Positions 43,416-54,127 of a DNA stretch of 64,000 nt are shown here, piece by piece. Source of the stretch: Streptomyces tendae. GTDB taxonomy: Bacteria; Actinomycetota; Actinomycetes; Streptomycetales; Streptomycetaceae. The notes under the pieces are model-generated. The model saw nothing but the letters and a program-made list of their open reading frames with translations, ran no database searches and was not told the origin of the DNA. The position numbers and the translations under genes were made by a program. Every line of letters starts with the position of its first letter. The first letter of the stretch is position 1. Location of the stretch: assembly GCF_008632955.1 (NCBI RefSeq), contig NZ_CP043959.1, positions 5,580,001 to 5,644,000 on the forward strand, written 5' to 3'.

Positions 43416-43826
43416 ATGCACCTGACACGTAGCACCCTCACGGCCCTCGCCGCCCTCACCCTGGCCGCCCTCCCCGTCACCGCGTCGGCCCACGACGGGG
43501 ACCACCCGTTCAAGAGCTGCCCGCAGGCGTACGACAACGGCTACTCCAGGCTCTCCAGCGGGGACGACCACTACGGCCCCGAACTCGACCCCGACGGGGA
43601 CGGCATCGCCTGCGACGAACCCCCCTCCGGCTTCATCCCGCGTGACCACACCGAGGTCGGCGGGGACACCACCCCCGTGGCCGACACCACCACGGCTGCC
43701 CGGAGCGACGACCTCGCCGACGAGGACAGCGCCCTCACCACCTACGTGACCACGGGCGTCGCCGCCGTGGTCCTCGCCGGAGGCATCGTGCTCATCGCCT
43801 CCCGCCTGCGCCGCAACCGCACCTGA
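43416..43826 (+). CDS. Secreted Excalibur calcium-binding protein, paralogue 2
   Basis: A 136-residue precursor with signal peptide ending VTASAHDG. The Excalibur domain is KSCPQAYDNGYSRLSSGD followed by LDPDGDGIACDEPPSGF. The C-terminus has a TM helix (TTGVAAVVLAGGIVLIAS) and RLRRNRT tail but no LAxTG before it (SDDLADEDSALTTYV). It is therefore membrane-anchored but probably not a sortase substrate. ATG 43416 was chosen over the ORF start at 43377 because it begins the signal peptide. It is about half identical to paralogue 1 in the domain. Confidence 0.9.
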   Translation: MHLTRSTLTALAALTLAALPVTASAHDGDHPFKSCPQAYDNGYSRLSSGDDHYGPELDPDGDGIACDEPPSGFIPRDHTEVGGDTTPVADTTTAARSDDLADEDSALTTYVTTGVAAVVLAGGIVLIASRLRRNRT

Positions 43827-43863
43827 CCGCCCCACCGGGCGCATTACGCGTGTGCGCACGACG

Positions 43864-43899
43864 GGAGGGGCGGCACCCCCGCACGGGTGCCGCCCCTCC
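43864..43899. terminator. Terminator between Excalibur gene 2 and ppdK
   Basis: GGAGGGGCGGCACCC and GGGTGCCGCCCCTCC form a perfect 15-bp stem with a 6-nt loop. It separates convergent genes and can serve both. Confidence 0.85.
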
Positions 43900-43980
43900 T
43901 TCGTGATCCGGAGCCGTCGCCGATCGGTGAGGGTGGTCGGGTGACAGACGACGGCCCCGGGGCCGGACGCCCCGGAGGGC

Positions 43981-46728
<2,748 letters not shown>

Positions 46729-46925
46729 GGGTCTCGACTCCTCGAGGACGCGGTGGCTGCCCTGACGGCGAGGAATGTACCCAGATCAAAGGCGTCTGAG
46801 TACGTCCACTTGTGCGTCGTGCGCCTGTGACCGGCCGAGTGCCAGCGGATCGAAAGTCAAGGCTTGGCAAGCGGTCAGGGCCGAGTGTTTTCACTTCTTG
46901 AACGCGGAGCGCCTCCCGCGACCGC

Positions 46926-47044
46926 GTGAGCCGCTCATGTGAGCACCTTTGCCCACGTTTGATTTCGCTCGATGAACGATCGCCAGGTGGCACTGAGTGT
47001 CAATCTTTGAGAAGTGCAGCCTCCCACAATCCGCTCATCTGAGC
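46926..47044. promoter_or_regulatory. Repeated palindrome GCTCATNTGAGC in the ppdK divergent promoter region
   Basis: GCTCATGTGAGC at 46933-46944 and GCTCATCTGAGC at 47033-47044 are near-identical palindromes in the same context (CCGCTCAT), exactly 100 bp apart. A further GTGAGC half-site lies at 46926-46931. They sit in the 500-bp region between ppdK and the LTA-synthase-like gene. Nothing else is recognised in 46740-47233. Operator function is inferred. Confidence 0.5.
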
Positions 47045-47233
47045 GCAACACCTATCAGGGGTGGCGAGAATCACGCTGCCACATGGCGCCGGGTTTCACC
47101 ATGCGGACGAACCGAAGGACCGCCGGGATGAACACAACGGCCCGCCCGCCCGTACGGAACAGCGGCGGATCCGGGCCCCCACGCCGGATCCGCCACCCGC
47201 TTCACCGGCCTCGGTACGGAAGGAACCTCCGGG

Positions 47234-48976
47234 TTGCCTGTCTTCACTCGCGCCCTCGCGCGCCTGCGCGCCCTCCGTGTTCCCACGCGGCTGGGGACCA
47301 CACGTCTCCTGACGCGCTGGCGCCACGCACGGGACGCCCACCCCGCCGCCGCCCGGGCCCTGCGCCGCACGGTGCACGTGCTCGCCGCCCTGCTGGTGTG
47401 CGCCGCCCTGCTGATGCCGAACACCATGCCGGGCCTGCGCCCCGACCGCTTCACCCGCATCCCCGCCGAGGCGATCGTGGGGGCGGTGCTGCTGCTCGTC
47501 CTGCCGCGCCGGCCGCGCGTCGCCGTCGCCGCGCTGTACGGGACGGGCCTCGGCCTGCTCACCGTGCTGAACCTGCTGGACATCGGGTTCAGCGAGTACC
47601 TGGGCCGCGGCTTCAACCTGGTCCTCGACTGGGGCCTGCTGGACGACGCCCTGTCCTACGTGCGGGACTCCATGGGCGGCTTCGTGGCCACCGCCGCGGC
47701 CGTCGGCGCGGTCCTGCTCGCCGTGCTCGTCGTGGTCCTCATGGCGCTGGCCACGGTGCGGCTCGGAAACCTGCTGGCCCGGCATCGTGCCCGCGCCAGT
47801 ACGGGCGCCATGGTGGCGGGCACCGTGTGGATCACCTGCGCCTCGCTGGGCCTGCAGATCTCGGGCCTGCCGGTCGCCTCGGACCGCGCCGCGGACACCC
47901 TGCGCGGGCAGACCCACCGGGTGGTGGACACCCTGCGCGACGAGGCGGCCTTCGCGAAGGAGGCGCGGACCGACACCTTCGGCGCCACTCCTCCCCGGCT
48001 GCTCCTGCCGGACCTGCGCGGCAAGGACGTGGTGATCGCGTTCATCGAGAGCTACGGCCGCGTGGCGGTCGACGACCCGCTGATCGCCCCCGGGGTCACC
48101 AGTACCCTCGACACCCGCACCGCCGCGCTCGCCCGGGCCGGGTACCAGGCGCGCAGCGGGTGGCTGACCTCGTCGACGTACGGGGGGAGCAGCTGGCTCG
48201 GGCACTCCACCACCCTGTCGGGGCTGTGGATCGACAACCAGCAGCGCTACCGCACCGCCACCAGCAGCGACCACCTCACGCTGACCAAGGCCTTTCAGAA
48301 GTCAGGCGGGTGGGACACCGTCGGCATCATGCCCGGCGTGCAGAAGACCTGGCCGGAGGCCGAGTGGTACGGCCTCGACAAGGTCTACGACGCCTTCGGG
48401 ATGGGCTACCGGGGGCCGAAGTTCAGCTGGTCCACCATGCCCGACCAGTACGCCCTGGAGGCGTTCGAGCGCCTGGAGCACGGCAGGAAGCGCGACCGGC
48501 CGCTGATGTCGGAGGTCATCCTCACCTCCAGCCACCAGCCCTGGGCACCGGTCCCGGAGATGGTCGACTGGGAGGAGCTGGGCGACGGTTCGCTCTACGG
48601 CGCCGTCCAGGAGGCGGGCCGTGACGCCTCCGAGGTGATGGCCGACTCCACCGAGTCCCGCAAGGAGTACGGCCGGTCCATCTCGTACTCGGTGACCGCC
48701 CTCACCGAGTGGCTGGAGCGCTACGGCACTGACGACACGGTGCTGGTCTTCCTCGGCGACCACCAGCCCATCGCCCGGGTCACCGGGCACACGAAGAACC
48801 GGGACGTGCCGGTGACGGTCGTCGCCAAGGACCCGGAGGTGCTGCGGAAGATCGACGGCTGGAACTGGACGCCGGGACTGCGGCCCGCCGACGACGCGCC
48901 GGTGTGGAAGATGGACGCCTTCCGCGACCGCTTCCTGAAGGCCTACGGATCGGTGCCCCGGCCCACCGAGGACTGA
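47234..48976 (+). CDS. LTA-synthase-like membrane sulfatase/phosphoglycerol transferase
   Basis: A 580-residue protein with an Arg-rich N-terminus, about four TM helices in the first 210 residues and a sulfatase-fold domain facing outward. VVIAFIESYGRVAVDDPLI holds the first metal Glu, YGGSSWLGHSTTLSG the likely nucleophile, and VFLGDHQPIARVTGHT the Asp-His metal pair near residue 500. The family includes lipoteichoic acid synthase and MdoB-type phosphoglycerol transferases; Streptomyces polymers differ, so the substrate is uncertain. The TTG start at 47234 is set by GGAAGGAACC. Confidence 0.82.
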   Translation: MPVFTRALARLRALRVPTRLGTTRLLTRWRHARDAHPAAARALRRTVHVLAALLVCAALLMPNTMPGLRPDRFTRIPAEAIVGAVLLLVLPRRPRVAVAALYGTGLGLLTVLNLLDIGFSEYLGRGFNLVLDWGLLDDALSYVRDSMGGFVATAAAVGAVLLAVLVVVLMALATVRLGNLLARHRARASTGAMVAGTVWITCASLGLQISGLPVASDRAADTLRGQTHRVVDTLRDEAAFAKEARTDTFGATPPRLLLPDLRGKDVVIAFIESYGRVAVDDPLIAPGVTSTLDTRTAALARAGYQARSGWLTSSTYGGSSWLGHSTTLSGLWIDNQQRYRTATSSDHLTLTKAFQKSGGWDTVGIMPGVQKTWPEAEWYGLDKVYDAFGMGYRGPKFSWSTMPDQYALEAFERLEHGRKRDRPLMSEVILTSSHQPWAPVPEMVDWEELGDGSLYGAVQEAGRDASEVMADSTESRKEYGRSISYSVTALTEWLERYGTDDTVLVFLGDHQPIARVTGHTKNRDVPVTVVAKDPEVLRKIDGWNWTPGLRPADDAPVWKMDAFRDRFLKAYGSVPRPTED

Positions 48977-48979
48977 CCG

Positions 48980-49013
48980 CGGCCGGCCGGACTCAGGTGG
49001 GTCCGGCCGGCCG
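48980..49013. terminator. Bidirectional terminator hairpin
   Basis: CGGCCGGCCGGAC and GTCCGGCCGGCCG form a perfect 13-bp stem with an 8-nt loop between two convergent genes. Confidence 0.85.
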
Positions 49014-49031
49014 GACTCGGGCCGGCCCGGG

Positions 49032-50186
49032 TCAGCCGCCGGAGGTGTCCAGTTCCGCGTCCTCGCCGACGCCCGCGCAGTCGTAGGGGTCCTTCAGCCA
49101 GCCGTCCGGCAGCACCACGCGGTTGTTGCCGGACGTACGGCCGCGGGGGCCGTCGGCGCCGGCCGGCCAGGACTGGTCCAGGTCCAGCTCGTCGAGGCCC
49201 TCCCGCAGCTCCTGGAGCGAGGAGGTGATCGCGAGCCGCTTGCGCATCTCGGAGCCGACCGCGAAGCCCTTCAGGTACCACGCGACGTGCTTGCGGAAGT
49301 CGATGACGCCGCGCGACTCGTCGCCGATCCACTCGCCGAGCAGCGTGGCGTGCCGGACCATGACGTCGGCCACCTCGCGCAGGGTGGGCCGGACGTAGGC
49401 GTCGGCGCGGCCCTCGAAGGCGGCGACCAGGTCCGCGAACAGCCACGGGCGGCCGAGGCAGCCGCGGCCCACGACCACGCCGTCGCAGCCCGTCTCGCGC
49501 ACCATCCGCAGGGCGTCGTCGGCGGACCAGATGTCGCCGTTGCCGAGCACCGGGATCTCCGGGACGTGCTCCTTCAGCCGGGCGATCGCCTCCCAGTCGG
49601 CGGTGCCGCCGTAGTGCTGGGCGGCGGTGCGGCCGTGCAGCGCGACGGCGGTGACGCCCTCCTCGACGGCGATCCGGCCGGCGTCCAGGTAGGTGAGGTG
49701 GTCGTCGTCGATGCCCTTGCGCATCTTCATCGTCACGGGCAGGTCGCCGGCGCCGGAGACCGCCTCGCGCAGGATGGCACGGAGCAGGTTCCGCTTGAAG
49801 GGCAGGGCAGAGCCGCCGCCCTTGCGGGTCACCTTCGGCACCGGGCAGCCGAAGTTCAGGTCGATGTGGTCGGCGAGGTCCTCCTCCGCGATCATGCGGA
49901 CGGCCTTGCCGACGGTGACCGGGTCGACGCCGTACAGCTGGATGGAGCGCGGCTGCTCGCTCGCGTCGAACCGGATCAGCTGCATGGTCTTCTCGTTGCG
50001 CTCGACCAGCGCCCGGGTGGTGATCATCTCGCTGACGTACAGGCCCTTGCCACCGCTGAACTCCCGGCACAGGGTGCGGAAGGGCGCGTTGGTGATCCCG
50101 GCCATGGGGGCGAGCACGACGGGCGGTTGCACCGCGTGCGGGCCGATGGACAGGGTCGTGTTCACGGTCGGCGAGGCTGTGGGCAT
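49032..50186 (-). CDS. dusB: tRNA-dihydrouridine synthase (DusB family)
   Basis: A 384-residue FMN enzyme. VVLAPMAGITNAPFRTLCRE is the FMN-binding start, DLNFGCPVPKVTRKGGGSAL contains the catalytic cysteine near residue 115, and VALHGRTAAQHYGGTADWEA, PVLGNGDIWSADDALRM and VVVGRGCLGRPWLF complete the phosphate site. It reduces specific uridines in the tRNA D-loop. ATG 50186 (MPTASPTVNTT) was chosen over the ORF start at 50243. It is divergent from the MFS gene with an 88-bp gap. Confidence 0.95.
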   Translation of the reverse strand: MPTASPTVNTTLSIGPHAVQPPVVLAPMAGITNAPFRTLCREFSGGKGLYVSEMITTRALVERNEKTMQLIRFDASEQPRSIQLYGVDPVTVGKAVRMIAEEDLADHIDLNFGCPVPKVTRKGGGSALPFKRNLLRAILREAVSGAGDLPVTMKMRKGIDDDHLTYLDAGRIAVEEGVTAVALHGRTAAQHYGGTADWEAIARLKEHVPEIPVLGNGDIWSADDALRMVRETGCDGVVVGRGCLGRPWLFADLVAAFEGRADAYVRPTLREVADVMVRHATLLGEWIGDESRGVIDFRKHVAWYLKGFAVGSEMRKRLAITSSLQELREGLDELDLDQSWPAGADGPRGRTSGNNRVVLPDGWLKDPYDCAGVGEDAELDTSGG

Positions 50187-50274
50187 TCCCCCATTGTCCC
50201 GCATGCCGCGGGGCGCTCCGCACAATGCTTGTGTAACGGTCATTAGTTAGCCGCACTATCGACATACGCGTACG

Positions 50275-51732
50275 ATGGCCCGCATGCCCGAGCTCAGCCA
50301 CGGCCGTCGCATGCTGGTGCTCGCGATCTGCTGCATGAGTCTGCTGATCGTGAGCCTGGACAACACGGTCCTCAATGTCGCCCTGCCCGCCCTCCAGCGG
50401 GAGCTGGACGCGAGTACCTCGGGACTGCAGTGGACCATCGACGCGTACACGCTCGTCCTGGCCTCGCTGCTGATGCTGGCCGGATCGACGGCCGACCGGA
50501 TCGGCCGGAAACGGGTCTTCATGGCCGGCCTGGTGGTCTTCACCCTGGGCTCGCTGCTGTGCTCGCTCGCCCCGGACCTGAACTGGCTCGTGGTGTTCCG
50601 CATGGTGCAGGCGGTGGGCGGTTCGATGCTCAACCCGGTCGCCATGTCGATCATCACCAACACCTTCACCGATCCGCGCGAACGCGCCCGCGCGATCGGT
50701 GTCTGGGGCGCCGTCGTCGGTCTCTCGATGGCGGCGGGCCCGCTGGTCGGCGGGGTGCTGGTGGACTCGGTCGGCTGGCGCTCCATCTTCTGGGTCAACC
50801 TGCCGGTGGGGCTCGCCGCCCTGCTCCTGACCTGGCATTTCGTCCCGGAGTCCCGCGCCCCGCGGGCCCGCCGCCCCGACCCGGTCGGACAGGTGCTGGT
50901 CATCGCCCTGTTCGGCTCCCTCACGTACGCGATCATCGAGGCGCCGCACGGGTCCTGGCAGTCCACCGCGCCCTTCGCGGCGCTCGCGGTGATCGCCCTC
51001 CTGGCCCTCCTGCGCTACGAACCGCGCCGCCCGGAGCCGCTGATCGACCTGCGCTTCTTCCGCTCCGCGCCGTTCAGCGGGGCCACGGTGATCGCGGTGA
51101 GCGCCTTCGCGGCACTCGGCGGCTTCCTGTTCCTGTCCACGCTGTACCTGCAGAACGTGCGGGGGCTCAGCGCGCTGGAGGCGGGGCTGTGGATGCTGCC
51201 GATGGCCGTCCCGACGTTCCTCTGCGCCCCGCTGTCCGGGCGGCTCGTCGGCAGCCGGGGCCCACGGCTGCCGCTGCTGATCGCGGGCGGCGCGATGACG
51301 GTGAGCGGGCTGCTGTTCGCCCTCTTCGAGGCCGAGACGTCGAACGTCACGCTCTTCGCCGGATACGTCCTGTTCGGCGTCGGCTTCGGCTTCGTGAACG
51401 CACCGATCACCAACACGGCGGTCTCCGGGATGCCCACCACGCAGGCCGGGGTGGCCTCCGCGGTCGCCTCCACCAGCCGCCAGCTGGGCCAGACCCTGGG
51501 CGTGGCGGTGCTGGGCGCGGTCCTCGCGGCGGGCGTGGGCTCGTCCTCGTACGCCGACACGTTCGTGACGGCGTCCCGCCCGGGCTGGTGGATCCTGGCG
51601 GCGTGCGGAGCGGCGGTTCTGGCGCTGGGCGTCGTGACGACGGGCCCGTGGGCCCGGGCGACGGCGGAGCGGGTGGCGGGCCGCCTGAAGAGGGAGGAAC
51701 AGGGGCCTCTGCGCACGGCGGTGGACGCCTGA
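50275..51732 (+). CDS. MFS drug-resistance exporter (DHA2/EmrB-QacA family, 14 TM)
   Basis: A 485-residue transporter. LLIVSLDNTVLNVALPALQR is motif D1 in TM1, LLMLAGSTADRIGRKRVFMA is motif A, and the segment GVWGAVVGLSMAAGPLVGGV contains antiporter motif C. Fourteen hydrophobic segments are consistent with DHA2 proton antiporters that export lipophilic drugs. ATG 50275 or 50284 are possible starts; no strong SD is visible, so the mRNA may be leaderless. A regulator gene is not adjacent. Substrate unknown. Confidence 0.92.
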   Translation: MARMPELSHGRRMLVLAICCMSLLIVSLDNTVLNVALPALQRELDASTSGLQWTIDAYTLVLASLLMLAGSTADRIGRKRVFMAGLVVFTLGSLLCSLAPDLNWLVVFRMVQAVGGSMLNPVAMSIITNTFTDPRERARAIGVWGAVVGLSMAAGPLVGGVLVDSVGWRSIFWVNLPVGLAALLLTWHFVPESRAPRARRPDPVGQVLVIALFGSLTYAIIEAPHGSWQSTAPFAALAVIALLALLRYEPRRPEPLIDLRFFRSAPFSGATVIAVSAFAALGGFLFLSTLYLQNVRGLSALEAGLWMLPMAVPTFLCAPLSGRLVGSRGPRLPLLIAGGAMTVSGLLFALFEAETSNVTLFAGYVLFGVGFGFVNAPITNTAVSGMPTTQAGVASAVASTSRQLGQTLGVAVLGAVLAAGVGSSSYADTFVTASRPGWWILAACGAAVLALGVVTTGPWARATAERVAGRLKREEQGPLRTAVDA

Positions 51733-51781
51733 GGGTGCCCCCGGGCGGCCGCCGCATCTGCTGCGCCCTGCCGCCGCGCCG

Positions 51782-51968
51782 GGTGCGGGCAGTACGTGGC
51801 TCGTCGCGCGGTTCCCCGCGCCCCTGACGGGCCGCCCCGCCGCCATGACAGGTGCGGGTGGTGCGTGGCTCGTCGCGCAGTTGCCCGCGCCCCTGACGGG
51901 CCGCCCCGCCGCCATGACAGGTGCGGGTGGTGCGTGGCTCGTCGCGCAGTTCCCCGCGCCCCTGAAGG
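51782..51968. repeat. 69-bp tandem repeat, nearly three copies, carrying the dispersed intergenic element
   Basis: Units start near 51782, 51851 and 51920; the last is cut short at about 51968. Each contains GTGGCTCGTCGCGC, then a GTTCCCCGCGCCCCT-type core and CCGCCGCCATGACA. The core is the inverse complement of the repeat at 5942-6033. The stretch 51733-52129 holds no gene. Confidence 0.85.
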
Positions 51969-52129
51969 GGCGCCTGTGCCCCATCGCCCCGCGGGGTCGG
52001 TACGCGACACCTCCCGCGCACGATCTGCGGAGCCCCACCTGTTGATGTTGGTTTTGCTGCACACTCCTTGTCGTCCCCGAACGGGGGCACGAGCACGGCG
52101 ACACCGAATGGCCGACCGCCGGAGACACC

Positions 52130-52336
52130 ATGCCCCAGATCGACTCGAGCAAGGTAAGCCGCTGGGATCTGCACGGCCGTGAGCACATCGTGCGCGTCCA
52201 GCGCACCGGGGTGCAGCGGACGATCAGATGCGACACGTGCGGCTGGCGCAGAGGCGCCCAGTTCCTGCCGTGGCTCAAGGCGCAGGAGCACCTGGAGCAG
52301 GCGCACCAGGCGACGGTGGACCCCACCGCCGCCTGA
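52130..52336 (+). CDS. Small zinc-finger-like protein
   Basis: A 68-residue protein with IRCDTCGWRRGAQFLPWLKA followed by QEHLEQAHQ. CxxC and two histidines give a likely C2H2-type zinc site (C-x2-C-x~18-H-x4-H). The N-terminus (SKVSRWDLHGREHIVRVQRT) looks beta-rich. It recalls short conserved proteins of Streptomyces without assigned function. No strong SD is visible before ATG 52130 (GGAGACACC is weakly suitable). Function unknown. Confidence 0.72.
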   Translation: MPQIDSSKVSRWDLHGREHIVRVQRTGVQRTIRCDTCGWRRGAQFLPWLKAQEHLEQAHQATVDPTAA

Positions 52337-52345
52337 CCCGCGTGC

Positions 52346-52933
52346 TCAGGCCCGCAGCCCCCGCACCAGCAGGTCCACGGCCGCCTCGAAGTCGGTGTCC
52401 GCCTCCGGGGTGCTCCACTCCGCCACGTAGCCCGGGTCGTGGAAGCGGCCGGTCGCCTGGAACACGGCACGGGCGCCGGTGGCGGGGTCGACGCCGTGGA
52501 AGACGCCGGCGGCCACCCCGTCGGCGACGATCCGCGTCAGCTGCCCGGTCAGCTCGGTGATGTGCTCGCCGACCGCCTGGACCTGCTCGCCGGCCAGCAC
52601 GCTGTAGGTGGCGAACAGTTCCGGATCGTCGCCCGCCTTGCGCCGCTTGGCGGCGAAGAGGGCGGCGAGCCAGTCCCGCAGCCGGGACTCCGGATCACGG
52701 GACGCGTCGTCGGCTATCCCGCCCAACGCCTCGGACGTACGGTCCAGCCAGCGTTTGGTGACCGCCTCGCGCAGCGCCGCCTTGGTGCGGAAGTGCCGGT
52801 AGACACTGCCGTGGCTGACGCCGAGGGCGCGGGCCACGTCCACCACGGTGGCCTTCGCCGGGCCGTGCCGCCGCAGCACCTCCTCGGTCGCCTCCAGGAT
52901 GCGCTCGGCGGTCAGGGTCTCGGTCGCTGCCAT
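52346..52933 (-). CDS. TetR-family transcriptional regulator
   Basis: A 195-residue regulator. The HTH is ERILEATEEVLRRHGPAKAT, DVARALGVSHGSVYRHFRTK, residues 10-55, of the AcrR type, followed by an alpha-helical ligand domain (LFATYSVLAGEQVQAVGEHI). It lies 25 bp downstream of the aldo/keto reductase gene on the same strand with no promoter space between, so the two form a unit. The 36-bp palindrome upstream of that gene is its likely operator (inferred). Confidence 0.9.
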   Translation of the reverse strand: MAATETLTAERILEATEEVLRRHGPAKATVVDVARALGVSHGSVYRHFRTKAALREAVTKRWLDRTSEALGGIADDASRDPESRLRDWLAALFAAKRRKAGDDPELFATYSVLAGEQVQAVGEHITELTGQLTRIVADGVAAGVFHGVDPATGARAVFQATGRFHDPGYVAEWSTPEADTDFEAAVDLLVRGLRA

Positions 52934-52958
52934 GTCTAGACCGTACCCGGCACGGGTG

Positions 52959-53969
52959 TCACTCCTTGGTGCCGAGGTGTGCCATCTGCGGCTCCGGGTA
53001 GCGGGCGCCCGCCGCCGCGCCGGGCGGCACCGCCCGCTCGACCGCCGTGAGGTCGGCCTCGTCGAGCGTGACGTCCAGCGCGCCCAGCGCCTCCGTCAGC
53101 CGCTCCCGGGTGCGGGCGCCGACCAGCGGCACGATGTCCTCGCCGCGTGACAGCACCCAGGCGATGGCGATCTGCGCGACGGTGACGCCCTTGCGGGCGG
53201 CGACCTCGCGCAGCGCGTCGACGAGGCTCAGGTTGTGCCGGAGGTTGTCGCCCTGGAAGCGGGGCGAGTGGGCCCGGAAGTCGCCCGGGGAGAGCTGCCG
53301 GTCGGCGGTGAAGTGGCCGGAGATCAGTCCGCGCGAGAGCACCCCGTACGCCGTGACGGAGATGCCCAGCTCACGGGTGGTGGGCAGGATCTGGTCCTCG
53401 ACGGCGCGGGAGATCAGCGAGTACTCGATCTGCAGGTCCGTGATCGGCGCGGTGGCGGCGGCCCGGCGGACGGTGTCGGCGCCGACCTCGCTGAGGCCGA
53501 TGTGCCGGACGTGGCCCCGCTCGACGAGTTCCGCGACGGCGCCGACGGTCTCCTCGATCGGCACGTCGGGGTCGGCGCGGGAGATGCGGTAGACGTCGAT
53601 ATGGTCGACGCCCAGGCGCTGCAGGGAGTACGCGGCGAAGTTGCGCACCGCGGCCGGGCGGCCGTCGATCGGGCCCCAGCCGCCGTCCGGGTCGCGCATC
53701 GAGCCGAACTTGACGCTGGTCAGGGCCTGTTCGCGCAGGTCGGCGGGGGCGGTGCGCAGCGCCTCGCCGATCAGCAGTTCGTTGTGCCCCATGCCGTAGA
53801 AGTCGCCGGTGTCGAGCAGGGTGACGCCGGCGTCCAGGGCGGCGTGGATCGTGGCGATCGCCTCGCTCCGGTCCGCGTCGCCGTACAGCGCGGACATGCC
53901 CATGCAGCCGAGGCCCAGGGCGGAGACGCGGGGGCCGGTGGTTCCGAGAGGTCGGGTGTGCATCGTCAT
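52959..53969 (-). CDS. Aldo/keto reductase
   Basis: A 336-residue NADPH-dependent TIM-barrel reductase. MHTRPLGTTGPRVSALGLGC is the usual start, DTGDFYGMGHNELLIGEAL contains catalytic Asp and Tyr, LTSVKFGSM the catalytic lysine, and GVDHIDVYRISRADPDVPIE is diagnostic. An IVPLVGARTRERLTEALGAL segment binds NADP. In many relatives the serine or asparagine after the GLSE motif also contacts cofactor (HIGLSEVGAD). ATG 53969 is preferred to the frame start at 54014, which lies inside the operator. Substrate unknown; it is coregulated with tetR. Confidence 0.92.
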   Translation of the reverse strand: MTMHTRPLGTTGPRVSALGLGCMGMSALYGDADRSEAIATIHAALDAGVTLLDTGDFYGMGHNELLIGEALRTAPADLREQALTSVKFGSMRDPDGGWGPIDGRPAAVRNFAAYSLQRLGVDHIDVYRISRADPDVPIEETVGAVAELVERGHVRHIGLSEVGADTVRRAAATAPITDLQIEYSLISRAVEDQILPTTRELGISVTAYGVLSRGLISGHFTADRQLSPGDFRAHSPRFQGDNLRHNLSLVDALREVAARKGVTVAQIAIAWVLSRGEDIVPLVGARTRERLTEALGALDVTLDEADLTAVERAVPPGAAAGARYPEPQMAHLGTKE

Positions 53970-53984
53970 GCCCCCACTGTGGCA

Positions 53985-54020
53985 TGACGAATGACAGATT
54001 TCAATATCTGTCATTCGTCA
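53985..54020. promoter_or_regulatory. 36-bp perfect inverted repeat, putative TetR operator
   Basis: TGACGAATGACAGAT and ATCTGTCATTCGTCA are exact complements separated by six bases. The site begins 16 bp upstream of the aldo/keto reductase start and is AT-rich relative to its surroundings. Arm length is longer than needed for one TetR dimer, so two dimers may bind. Confidence 0.75.
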
Positions 54021-54072
54021 GTTGCCGCCCGGCCGGGAGATCGAACCGCCCCGCGGCGCCTCCGGAAACGCG

Positions 54073-54108
54073 GAACGCCGGGCCCCGGTGTTCCGGGACC
54101 CGGCGTTC
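54073..54108. terminator. Terminator after glyS
   Basis: GAACGCCGGG and CCCGGCGTTC form a 10-bp stem, extended by an inner partial pairing. It lies 20 bp beyond the glyS stop. Confidence 0.8.
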
Positions 54109-54127
54109 GCGCCGGTGAGGCGGAGGA

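Noticed and set aside
53970..54014. Upstream ATG for the aldo/keto reductase at 54014
   Set aside because: The extra 15 residues lie inside the operator palindrome and are absent from the family.
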